Notes: generated by a model not told the origin, from the sequence alone. 5,331 nt of DNA from JAIOTH01 sp964639335 (GCA_964639335.1 CAZXCJ010000046.1:1-5331); one strand, 5' to 3'. Shown: positions 1 through 5,328, counted from the first letter of the stretch. Program-made: numbers and translations.

Positions 1-96
1 AAATCTAATGATTTTGGTAGGTTTAGAGTGTTACCTATGTATCTCATCTTATTCATTTGGTTGAGAATTAATTATCTATTGATTATTATCAAATAA

Positions 97-1152
97 CTAA
101 TTTGCAAATCTAAAAACCATCACGTCTCCATCTTGCACTATATATTCTTTACCTTCTAATCTGATTAACCCTTTTTCTTTGGCTGGAACCTCTCCGCCAG
201 CATTTAGTAAATTTTGCCAGTTAATAACTTCGGCTCGGATAAAGCCCTCTTCAAAATCAGTATGAATTTTGCCAGCAGCTTGAGGGGCCTTAGCTCCTTT
301 TTTAATAGTCCAAGCTCGGGATTCTTTTGGTCCGCTGGTTAAAAAAGTAATTAAATCCAAAATGCGGTAGGATTCTTTAATTAATTTATTTAAACCCGTG
401 TCTTCTAAATTTAATTCTTTAATATATTGTTCTAATTCCCCACTTTCTAAATCTGCCAATTCGGATTCTAATTTAGCGCAAATAGTCAGACCATCTTCAG
501 CTTTATCGTTCAATTCATTTTCATCAACATTATAAACATAGAGCATAGGCTTCATGGTTAGTAGACTATAACTTTTAATTAATTTTTTTTCTTCATTGTC
601 TAAATCTGTTTTTATGGCAAGTTTATTATTTTCTAAAGTATCTTTAATTTTGTCTAATACAATTTTTAATTTATCTACTTCTTTATCGTGCGGTCCTTTG
701 AGTTGAGAGTTTATTTTTTCTAATTGTTTATTAATAATCTCTAAGTCTGCCATGATTAATTCTAAATTTATAATTTCCTTATCGCTTTTGGGATTTATTT
801 CACCATGAACATGAGCTACATTTGGATCATTAAATCTGCGGATAACTTGTAAAATGGCAGCAACTTCTCTGATATTTGATAAAAATTTATTTCCCAAACC
901 TTCTCCCTTAGAAGCACCTTTAACCAAACCAGCAATATCAACGAATTCTATGGTAGTATAAATAGTTTTTTCAGAATTGTGTATTTTAGACAAGGCATCT
1001 AATCTTTCGTCAGGTACAGCCACTACGCCTATATTGGGTTCAATAGTACAAAAAGGATAATTAGAAGCATCAACCTGTTTTTTAGTTAGGGCTTTAAATA
1101 AAGTTGATTTGCCGACATTGGGTAGGCCGACTATACCAATTGAAAATGACAT
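97..1152 (-). CDS. ychF: Redox-regulated ATPase YchF (OLA1/Obg-like)
   Basis: This is a 351-residue YchF/OLA1 P-loop ATPase of the TRAFAC class, a cytosolic protein known in the family to bind ribosomes and nucleotides and to be linked to translation and stress responses. The G1 loop GLPNVGKS is at residues 9-16, switch II DIAGL at 72-76 is followed by the family signature VKGASKGEGLGNKF, and the G4 position reads NVDE (208-211). This NxxE replaces the NKxD of GTPases and is the family's hallmark of ATP preference. A charged helical insertion, likely coiled coil, spans about 125-195. The C-terminal TGS domain (about 265-351) carries the conserved APQAAGKIHTDFE segment. Length is close to the usual 360 or so. 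I chose the ATG at 1152 because an in-frame TTG at 1164 would add four residues not seen in the family. No Shine-Dalgarno or convincing promoter is visible upstream. It is transcribed divergently from the translin gene. Confidence 0.97.
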   Translation of the reverse strand: MSFSIGIVGLPNVGKSTLFKALTKKQVDASNYPFCTIEPNIGVVAVPDERLDALSKIHNSEKTIYTTIEFVDIAGLVKGASKGEGLGNKFLSNIREVAAILQVIRRFNDPNVAHVHGEINPKSDKEIINLELIMADLEIINKQLEKINSQLKGPHDKEVDKLKIVLDKIKDTLENNKLAIKTDLDNEEKKLIKSYSLLTMKPMLYVYNVDENELNDKAEDGLTICAKLESELADLESGELEQYIKELNLEDTGLNKLIKESYRILDLITFLTSGPKESRAWTIKKGAKAPQAAGKIHTDFEEGFIRAEVINWQNLLNAGGEVPAKEKGLIRLEGKEYIVQDGDVMVFRFAN

Positions 1153-1167
1153 AATTAGTTGCAAGTT

Positions 1168-1195
1168 AAAAGTTTAAAATTAGAAGTTTATAATT
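1168..1195. repeat. Imperfect 14-bp tandem repeat next to the ychF start
   Basis: AAAAGTTTAAAATT (1168-1181) is followed directly by AGAAGTTTATAATT (1182-1195), matching at 12 of 14 positions. The preceding bases GCAAGTT (1161-1167) extend the AAGTT periodicity. GCAAGTTAAAAGTT here (1161-1174) matches GCAAGTTACAAGTT at 5082-5095 at 13 of 14 positions. Both copies lie upstream of minus-strand genes in the same relative orientation. Confidence 0.5.
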
Positions 1196-1212
1196 TCATA
1201 ACTAGTCTTCAC

Positions 1213-1230
1213 CCTGTTAAACCTGTTAAA
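1213..1230. repeat. Tandem direct repeat of CCTGTTAAA
   Basis: Two perfect, immediately adjacent copies of CCTGTTAAA (1213-1221 and 1222-1230). Inverted copies occur at 1253-1261 and 1407-1415, so the 9-bp motif appears four times in this intergenic region and nowhere else that I noticed in the window. The first copy extends to an 11-bp perfect inverted match, ACCCTGTTAAA (1211-1221) with TTTAACAGGGT (1407-1417), framing about 207 bp. Confidence 0.7.
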
Positions 1231-1263
1231 TTATCGCTAAATTGCGATACTATTTAACAGGTT
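1220..1263. repeat. Long near-perfect hairpin in the ychF/translin intergenic region
   Basis: AACCTGTTAAAT (1220-1231) pairs with ATTTAACAGGTT (1252-1263). Directly inside it, TATCGC (1232-1237) pairs with GCGATA (1244-1249) around the loop TAAATT (1238-1243). The result is an 18-bp stem with a 2-nt bulge (1250-1251). Neither side is followed by a T-run, so it is not a standard intrinsic terminator. It is likely a dispersed palindromic repeat or a cruciform/RNA structure. Confidence 0.7.
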
Positions 1264-1350
1264 GAAATAAGATTTGGGTTTCTCTTTATAAATATTTTAC
1301 CATAAAAAGCTTTTAAATACTTTTTAATGATGATATTTTTATTCAAATCT

Positions 1351-1406
1351 TAATTTTAAATTTTTATAGGAAGTACATAGAAAAAATATATGAAAATTTA
1401 AAATTA
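1351..1406. repeat. AT-only 14-bp perfect inverted repeat
   Basis: TAATTTTAAATTTT (1351-1364) is the exact reverse complement of AAAATTTAAAATTA (1393-1406), with a 28-nt spacer. Because it is purely A/T in an AT-rich region it is less telling than its length suggests. It does abut the inverted CCTGTTAAA copy at 1407-1415, and another inverted pair, TAAGATTTG (1268-1276) with CAAATCTTA (1344-1352), overlaps its left arm. Confidence 0.45.
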
Positions 1407-1414
1407 TTTAACAG

Positions 1415-1426
1415 GGTAAATTTACC
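1415..1426. promoter_or_regulatory. 12-bp perfect palindrome upstream of the translin promoter (possible operator)
   Basis: GGTAAATTTACC is a perfect dyad ending 24 bp before the -35 hexamer of the translin promoter. A site of this size and position suits a dimeric regulator. No regulator gene is in the window and the motif also overlaps the end of a CCTGTTAAA repeat copy, so an operator role is inference. Confidence 0.3.
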
Positions 1427-1450
1427 TAATATTTATTTATTTGTCCATAT

Positions 1451-1478
1451 TTGAAAAAAGACATATTTGTGTTATATT
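1451..1478 (+). promoter_or_regulatory. Sigma70-type extended -10 promoter for the translin cluster
   Basis: TTGAAA (1451-1456) and TATATT (1473-1478) are separated by 16 bp, and the -10 is preceded by TGT (1470-1472), the extended -10 motif. Transcription would start near 1485, leaving about 20 nt before the ATG at 1506. An 8-bp direct repeat CATATTTG (1446-1453 and 1462-1469) covers the -35 and spacer. Confidence 0.6.
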
Positions 1479-1505
1479 AAGTTTATTATTATTTACAATA
1501 AAAAT

Positions 1506-2075
1506 ATGTCTAAAATTTTATTCAATAAAATTTTTAAAGATTTAAAACTTTATTATCAGGAACGAGGAGTTTTAAACAGGACTTCTTCAGAAATTCTTTC
1601 TAAGAGCAAACAAGCAATTTTTACCGCTCACGATGGAAAAATAAAAGAGGCAGAAAAGATTTTAATTCAAGCTCGAGATTTATTAAAAGATTTAAATAAA
1701 AAACATAATCGTAGTAATCGTTTGCAATTTGAAGGTTCTTATCGGGCCTGCGTGGAAGAATTTTTAGAGGCCAATTTTTTTATTGCAGTTTTAAAAGACA
1801 AAGAATTAAAATTAAATACTAATTTTCAATTTGGGCCAGAAGAATATATTGGCGGTTTATGTGATTTAACAGGGGAGTTGGTGCGTCAAGCAGTTTTATT
1901 AGGAAATAAAAAAGGATTAGTTAAAATTAAAAAGTATACGAAAATTACTAAAGAAGTAGTTGGATTTATGATGAAACTTTATTTATCTGGTAAGACCCGA
2001 CAAAAATTTGATGAGTCCAAAAGAAATTTAAAAAGATTAGAACAAATTATCTACGAAATTAATTTGCGGAAATAA
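1506..2075 (+). CDS. Translin family protein (archaeal-type, probable RNase)
   Basis: This 189-residue, largely helical protein carries both signature blocks of the translin/TRAX family (PF01997): YRACVEEFLEANFF at about 79-92 and EEYIGGLCDLTGELVRQAV at about 112-130. In the family, translin and TRAX form octameric C3PO, an RNA-binding endoribonuclease; archaeal homologues form homo-octamers. The acidic residues lining the TRAX active site appear to be present as E85/E88 (spaced ExxE) and D120/E124 (spaced DxxxE), so RNase activity is plausible. The N-terminal helix has the usual SRSK-like pattern (SSEILSKSKQAIFTAH, 27-42). I chose the ATG at 1506: the earlier in-frame TTG at 1467 lies upstream of the -10 box and adds a non-family tail. 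No Shine-Dalgarno is visible, and the 5' leader is short and AT-rich. It is the first gene of a probable operon with the small ORF and the MATE gene. Its substrate is unknown. Confidence 0.9.
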   Translation: MSKILFNKIFKDLKLYYQERGVLNRTSSEILSKSKQAIFTAHDGKIKEAEKILIQARDLLKDLNKKHNRSNRLQFEGSYRACVEEFLEANFFIAVLKDKELKLNTNFQFGPEEYIGGLCDLTGELVRQAVLLGNKKGLVKIKKYTKITKEVVGFMMKLYLSGKTRQKFDESKRNLKRLEQIIYEINLRK

Positions 2076-2076
2076 A

Positions 2077-2214
2077 ATGATTAAAAGATTGCCCAAAAGT
2101 GTACGCAAATATATTGCTCGACAAAAGGCTTTAATTAGAAGCCGATTTTCTGATCCAGAAGAAATTGAGAGAAAAATAGATAATTTATATCAAAATTTTG
2201 TTTCTAAACAATAA
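2077..2214 (+). CDS. 45-residue basic hypothetical protein coupled to translin gene
   Basis: The ATG follows the translin stop codon by a single base, which suggests translational coupling. A weak GGA (2068-2070) sits 6 nt before the start. The product begins MIKRLPKSVRKYIARQKALI and is very rich in Lys/Arg in its first 25 residues, including the stretch RQKALIRSRF. A more acidic segment follows (SDPEEIERKIDNLY), predicted to be helical. There is no signal peptide, membrane segment or cysteine pair. The basic helix suits nucleic-acid or ribosome binding, or a partner of the adjacent translin RNase, but that is inference from charge and position. I do not recognise a named family, although small LPKSxRK-type proteins are, to my memory, seen in CPR genomes. 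Codon and base use match the neighbours, the frame is clean, and the ORF fills the gap neatly, so I think it is a real gene. Confidence 0.7.
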   Translation: MIKRLPKSVRKYIARQKALIRSRFSDPEEIERKIDNLYQNFVSKQ

Positions 2215-2266
2215 AAATAATAAGTAAATATTAGAAAAGCTGAATTTGGAAATTGATTAATGCTTT

Positions 2267-3670
2267 ATGATAAAATCTCTTTTTTTGAATAAATTTAATA
2301 ACGGGAATGGTCAGGATAAATCTTGTTTAGATAGATTTTTAAAAAATCCTAAAAAGGCTTTATGGAAATTATCTTTTCCGATTATTTTTGGGCTGATCTT
2401 TCAGGCCCTTTATTTAATTGCGGATACCTTTTTTGTTATTAAGGTGGGGCATGAGGCCGTGGCAGCTGTTACTTTTTCCATGCCTATTTTTCTAGTAATC
2501 ATTGCTCTTTCTAGTGGTTTTGGTTTGGGTATTACTACTTTAATTTCTAAATATATAGGGGCGGGAGATAAAGAAAGAGCCAGCGCAGTAGCTCATCATG
2601 CTGTTATTATTGGTATCTTATTGGGGTTTTTTGTTAGTTTGATTGGTTATGCTATTACTCCTTTTATTTTTAGATTAATGGGGGCCTCGGGATTAACCCT
2701 TGATTTGTCTATTCAATATTTTCGGATAATTTCTATTGGCAGTTTTTTTCTAATTTCTTCCATGTTTTTTAGGTCCATTTTAGCAGGTGAAGGAAATTAT
2801 AAAATTTCCACTGCTATTTTAGCTTTTAGTGTCATTATTAATTTGATTTTAGATGCTGTATTTATATTTGTTTTAAATTGGGGAATTGAAGGCGTGGCTT
2901 GGGCTACTTTTATTTCTTTTTTTGTTTCATTTATTGCTTATTTTATATTTTTATTTGTAAAGAAATTTTCCTATTTTAATTTTTATTTTCATTTTGATAA
3001 ATTTGAGATTGATTTTTATTTAATAAAAAAAGTATTTCATATCGGAGCTCCAGTTAGTATTTCCCAAGTAATTTTGTCGTTTGGAATTGTATTTACTAAT
3101 TATTTTGTATCTCGTTTCGGTCAAACAGCAGTAGCTGGTTTTGGATTAGCTTCTCGCTTAGAAACTTTTTATACTATGATTGTAATTGGCATGAGTTCTG
3201 CTCTTTTGACTTTAGTAAGTATGTATATTGGAGCTAAAAGAAATGATTTAGTAAATTTTCTTTTGAAATATGTAGCTAGGATTAATTTGATTATTGGTTT
3301 GGGTATGGCTATTTTATTTTATTATTTTTCGGATTTATTTTTATTAATTTTTACTAAAGATCAAAGTTTAATTAGTGTCGGAGTAGGTTATTTTAAAATA
3401 GTAGTTTTTAGTTATCCTTTAATAGCTTTAATTTTTATAATAGTCAGATTATTACAATGTTTAGGTAATACCAAAAACGAAACAATAATTAATTTGTTCC
3501 GTTTTGTATTATTTTTTCTACCTTTGATTTGGTTATTTGTGAAGATACTCCATTTTAAGGTAGAGGGTATTTGGTATGCTTATTTGATTTCCAATATATT
3601 GGCCTTTTTTATAGCTGTAATAATGTATAGGCATGCCTCGGAAAAACTTAAGAAAATTTGTGAAGGCTAG
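2267..3670 (+). CDS. MATE family multidrug/metabolite efflux transporter
   Basis: This is a 467-residue integral membrane protein with about 12 hydrophobic segments in two homologous six-helix halves, the MATE fold (two MatE domains, PF01554). Family members export cationic drugs or metabolites using a Na+ or H+ gradient. Visible hallmarks are D53 in the first helix (YLIADTFFV), which matches the conserved cation-linked Asp; GFGLGITTLISKYIGAGD at 84-101; ILAGEGNYKISTAI at 171-184 followed by INLILDAVFIF; and the second-half equivalents SMYIGAKRND (318-327) and CLGNTKNETIINL (398-410). I see no acidic residue in the helix near 262-282, so the N-lobe Asp would be the main coupling site. The ATG at 2267 follows an in-frame TAA (2258-2260), which fixes the start. 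A soluble stretch of about 30 residues precedes the first helix. The gene begins 52 bp after the small ORF, probably in the same transcript. Substrate cannot be told. Confidence 0.93.
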   Translation: MIKSLFLNKFNNGNGQDKSCLDRFLKNPKKALWKLSFPIIFGLIFQALYLIADTFFVIKVGHEAVAAVTFSMPIFLVIIALSSGFGLGITTLISKYIGAGDKERASAVAHHAVIIGILLGFFVSLIGYAITPFIFRLMGASGLTLDLSIQYFRIISIGSFFLISSMFFRSILAGEGNYKISTAILAFSVIINLILDAVFIFVLNWGIEGVAWATFISFFVSFIAYFIFLFVKKFSYFNFYFHFDKFEIDFYLIKKVFHIGAPVSISQVILSFGIVFTNYFVSRFGQTAVAGFGLASRLETFYTMIVIGMSSALLTLVSMYIGAKRNDLVNFLLKYVARINLIIGLGMAILFYYFSDLFLLIFTKDQSLISVGVGYFKIVVFSYPLIALIFIIVRLLQCLGNTKNETIINLFRFVLFFLPLIWLFVKILHFKVEGIWYAYLISNILAFFIAVIMYRHASEKLKKICEG

Positions 3671-3689
3671 GGTTAGTTTTTAATAACCC
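3670..3689. terminator. Possible weak bidirectional hairpin between converging stop codons
   Basis: GGGTTA (3670-3675) and TAACCC (3684-3689) form a perfect 6-bp stem with an 8-nt T-rich loop. The hairpin overlaps the last base of the MATE stop and the whole glyA stop. Neither strand has a T-run after the stem, so termination would be weak, or another mechanism is used. Confidence 0.25.
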
Positions 3690-4978
3690 AAATTAGAATA
3701 GAGTGGGAATTTATCACAAAGGTCTTGGACCTGTGTTTTTATTTTATTTAAAGATTCTTCTTTTTGATGATTTTTTAATACTGCAATTATCATCCCTCCA
3801 ATTTGTTTCATTTCTTCTTCTTTCATTCCGCGACTGGTTAGGGCCGGAGTTCCAATTCTAATGCCCGAGGGGTCAAAAGGAGAACGAGGATCAAAAGGAA
3901 TAGTATTTTTATTAACAGCAATCATTGCCCTTTCTAAAGCAGTTTCAGCTTCAATTCCGCTAATATGAAAAGGACCAACATCGATTAAAATCATGTGGTT
4001 ATCAGTTCCGCCAGTAATTATTTTTAATCCAGCATTCATAAGTTCTGCGGCTAAAATTTTGGCATTTTTGACAATTTGTTCAGCATATTCTTTAAATTGG
4101 GGTTGTTGAACTTCAAATAGAGCCTGAGTTATTCCAGCTGTGGTTTGATTATGTGGTCCGCCTTGTAATCCTGGGAAGATAGCTCTGTCAATATATGTTG
4201 GAATATTTTGTTTTGATTCTTTCCAGCCAATAACTGCTTCTGGTTTTTTGAGTGGATTAGATTTGTTGCCATTACACATAATCATTGCTCCTCGTGGACC
4301 GCGTAGAGTTTTGTGAGTAGTAGTGGTTATGACATCAGCGTGTCCAGCTGGTGAAGGATGAACTCCGCCAGCAATTAAACCAGCGATATGAGCTATATCA
4401 GCGATAAGAAAAGCATTTTCAGCATGGACAATTTGGGCTAATTTTTCAAAATCAATAATTCTGGAATAAGCCGTGGCTCCGACAAAAACCAATTTGGGTT
4501 TTTCTTTTTTAACCATATCTTCAATGGCATTATAATCTAAAAATCCGTTTTTATCTGTGGTATATTGGATTGATTCATAAAATTTAGCACTAAAATTTAC
4601 TTTCCAGCCATGAGTTAAATGTCCGCCATAAAGCAGATTCATGCCCATGATTTTATCACCCGGTTCGCAAAGCGCGAAATAAACTGCTTGATTGGCTGGA
4701 GATCCAGAATAGGGCTGGAGATTAGCATGGTCAACCTTAAATATTTTTTTGGCATATTCACGACCCAAGTTTTCTATTTGGTCAATAAATTCATTACCGC
4801 CATAATATCTTTGCCCAGGATAGCCCTCAGAATATTTATTGGTTAAAATTGAACCCATGGCTTTTAATACATTTTCAGAAACATAATTTTCCGAAGCAAT
4901 CATTTCTAGACCGTCTTGCTGTCTTCGGAGCTCTTCATTGATTAGTTTAAATAAATCATTATCTTTTTTATTTATCAT
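3680..4978 (-). CDS. glyA: Serine hydroxymethyltransferase (GlyA)
   Basis: This is a 432-residue cytosolic PLP enzyme that interconverts L-serine plus tetrahydrofolate and glycine plus 5,10-methylene-tetrahydrofolate, the main entry of one-carbon units for nucleotide and methionine synthesis. The fold-type I landmarks are present: MIASENYVS (26-34), NKYSEGYPGQRYYGG (47-61) with the catalytic Glu51 and Tyr58/59, GGHLTHG (118-124) whose His123 stacks on PLP, D194 and H197 in IADIAH, the PLP-binding lysine K223 in TTTTHKTLRGPRG, and carboxylate-binding R374 in SGIRIGTPAL. It is about 15 residues longer than the E. coli enzyme, mostly from an insertion near 235-262 between the PLP lysine and FPGLQGG. 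All key residues are intact, so it should be active. The start at 4978 gives the expected N-terminus. No Shine-Dalgarno precedes it. It converges with the MATE gene (9-bp gap) and has a long presumptive leader. Confidence 0.98.
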   Translation of the reverse strand: MINKKDNDLFKLINEELRRQQDGLEMIASENYVSENVLKAMGSILTNKYSEGYPGQRYYGGNEFIDQIENLGREYAKKIFKVDHANLQPYSGSPANQAVYFALCEPGDKIMGMNLLYGGHLTHGWKVNFSAKFYESIQYTTDKNGFLDYNAIEDMVKKEKPKLVFVGATAYSRIIDFEKLAQIVHAENAFLIADIAHIAGLIAGGVHPSPAGHADVITTTTHKTLRGPRGAMIMCNGNKSNPLKKPEAVIGWKESKQNIPTYIDRAIFPGLQGGPHNQTTAGITQALFEVQQPQFKEYAEQIVKNAKILAAELMNAGLKIITGGTDNHMILIDVGPFHISGIEAETALERAMIAVNKNTIPFDPRSPFDPSGIRIGTPALTSRGMKEEEMKQIGGMIIAVLKNHQKEESLNKIKTQVQDLCDKFPLYSNLGY

Positions 4979-5001
4979 AAGAGTTAGTTAAAGATTAGGA
5001 G

Positions 5002-5021
5002 AGACGCAATGCCTTGCGTCT
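5002..5021. repeat. Perfect palindromic hairpin upstream of glyA
   Basis: AGACGCAA (5002-5009) pairs with TTGCGTCT (5014-5021) around the loop TGCC. It is 23 nt upstream of the glyA ATG and would be in its 5' leader. This GACGCAA/TTGCGTC hairpin resembles a dispersed palindromic repeat that I recall from several bacterial phyla. No T-run follows, so it is not a terminator. Confidence 0.6.
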
Positions 5022-5052
5022 GTACAAAATTTTATTCATAAATTATTAATTA

Positions 5053-5078
5053 CCTCCCTGCGTTAAAGTTTCGGGAGG
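5053..5078. repeat. GC-rich inverted repeat in the presumptive glyA leader
   Basis: CCTCCC (5053-5058) pairs with GGGAGG (5073-5078) around a 14-nt loop. The right arm runs into GCAGGCAAGTTAC. The GC content stands out against the AT-rich surroundings. On the glyA (minus) strand the downstream arm reads GGGAGG, which looks like a Shine-Dalgarno, but it lies about 75 nt from the glyA start and so cannot serve that gene. Confidence 0.5.
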
Positions 5079-5104
5079 CAGGCAAGTTACAAGTTATAAT
5101 ACTA

Positions 5105-5137
5105 ATTATAGTATAACATTGTTTATTTTTTTAACAG
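5105..5137 (-). promoter_or_regulatory. Probable glyA promoter
   Basis: On the minus strand an extended -10 (TGT then TATACT, 5118-5110) overlaps a perfect TATAAT (5110-5105). The -35 candidates are weak: CTGTTA (5137-5132) 16 bp from TATACT, or TTAAAA (5134-5129) 18 bp from TATAAT. Long A-tracts on the same strand further upstream (to about 5156) could act as an UP element. The -10 sits inside an imperfect palindrome (ATACTA 5099-5104, TAGTAT 5109-5114). Transcription would begin near 5100, giving a leader of about 125 nt. Confidence 0.5.
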
Positions 5138-5154
5138 CATTGGTTTTTTCTTTT

Positions 5155-5237
5155 TTGTCATCCTGAATTTATTTCAGGATCTTTAGGTATGAAAAGTTGT
5201 TGAAAAGAAAGATTCTGAAACAAGTTCAGAATGACAA
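5155..5237. repeat. REP/BIME-like inverted pair of hairpins
   Basis: Two arms in inverted orientation (5155-5184 and 5208-5237) match at 26 of 30 positions, with a 23-nt centre. Each arm is TTGTC, then a perfect 8-bp hairpin with a 5-nt loop, then CTTT. The left hairpin is ATCCTGAA/TTCAGGAT (5160-5167 with 5173-5180). The right is ATTCTGAA/TTCAGAAT (5212-5219 with 5225-5232). The C-G to T-A change between the arms keeps both hairpins paired. The layout is that of bacterial interspersed mosaic elements moved by REP-associated Y1 transposases. No transposase is in the window. Confidence 0.65.
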
Positions 5238-5295
5238 GTGAGAAGTAAATCTTATAGACAAAAAAAGAAAAAATTTGGTGTGAAAATTATATGAT

Positions 5296-5328
5296 AATGT
5301 CCTAGTTAGATGAAATAGAAATGTCCTA
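5296..5328. repeat. Two direct copies of AATGTCCTA at the window edge
   Basis: AATGTCCTA occurs at 5296-5304 and 5320-5328, a period of 24 bp. Repeated TGTCC-type motifs near an end are a feature I recall from some rve-integrase (IS481/IS3-like) insertion sequences, where they serve as transposase binding sites. The window stops here, so no coding evidence is available. The rest of 5238-5295 shows no gene. Confidence 0.4.

Noticed and set aside
79..92. Terminator hairpin TTGAT/ATCAA after ychF
   Set aside because: A 5-bp AT-rich stem without a T-tract is expected by chance in this composition.
1153..1164. TTG start adding four residues to YchF
   Set aside because: The family begins directly before the IGIVGLPNVGKS segment, and the ATG at 1152 gives this normal N-terminus.
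1213..1417. CRISPR-like array from repeated CCTGTTAAA
   Set aside because: The copies are only 9 bp, unevenly spaced and in both orientations, with no uniform spacers.
1467..1505. TTG start adding 13 residues to the translin protein
   Set aside because: The TTG lies upstream of the -10 box of the likely promoter, so it would not be in the transcript, and the added residues do not belong to the family N-terminus.
4619..4846. 75-codon open frame on the plus strand
   Set aside because: It lies wholly antisense inside glyA, which is fully supported by conserved motifs. The product resembles no family and the frame is a shadow.
97..4978. TGA recoding as in Gracilibacteria/SR1
   Set aside because: No gene contains an in-frame TGA, and all use TAA or TAG stops at family-typical lengths, so the standard bacterial code suffices.
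4979..5104. Glycine, THF or SAM riboswitch before glyA
   Set aside because: The leader has two simple hairpins that look like palindromic repeats. I could not find the conserved core bases of these riboswitch classes.
5155..5237. Intrinsic terminator
   Set aside because: The long inverted repeat is not followed by a T-run on either strand; the adjacent T-rich stretch lies on the wrong side for the strand in question.
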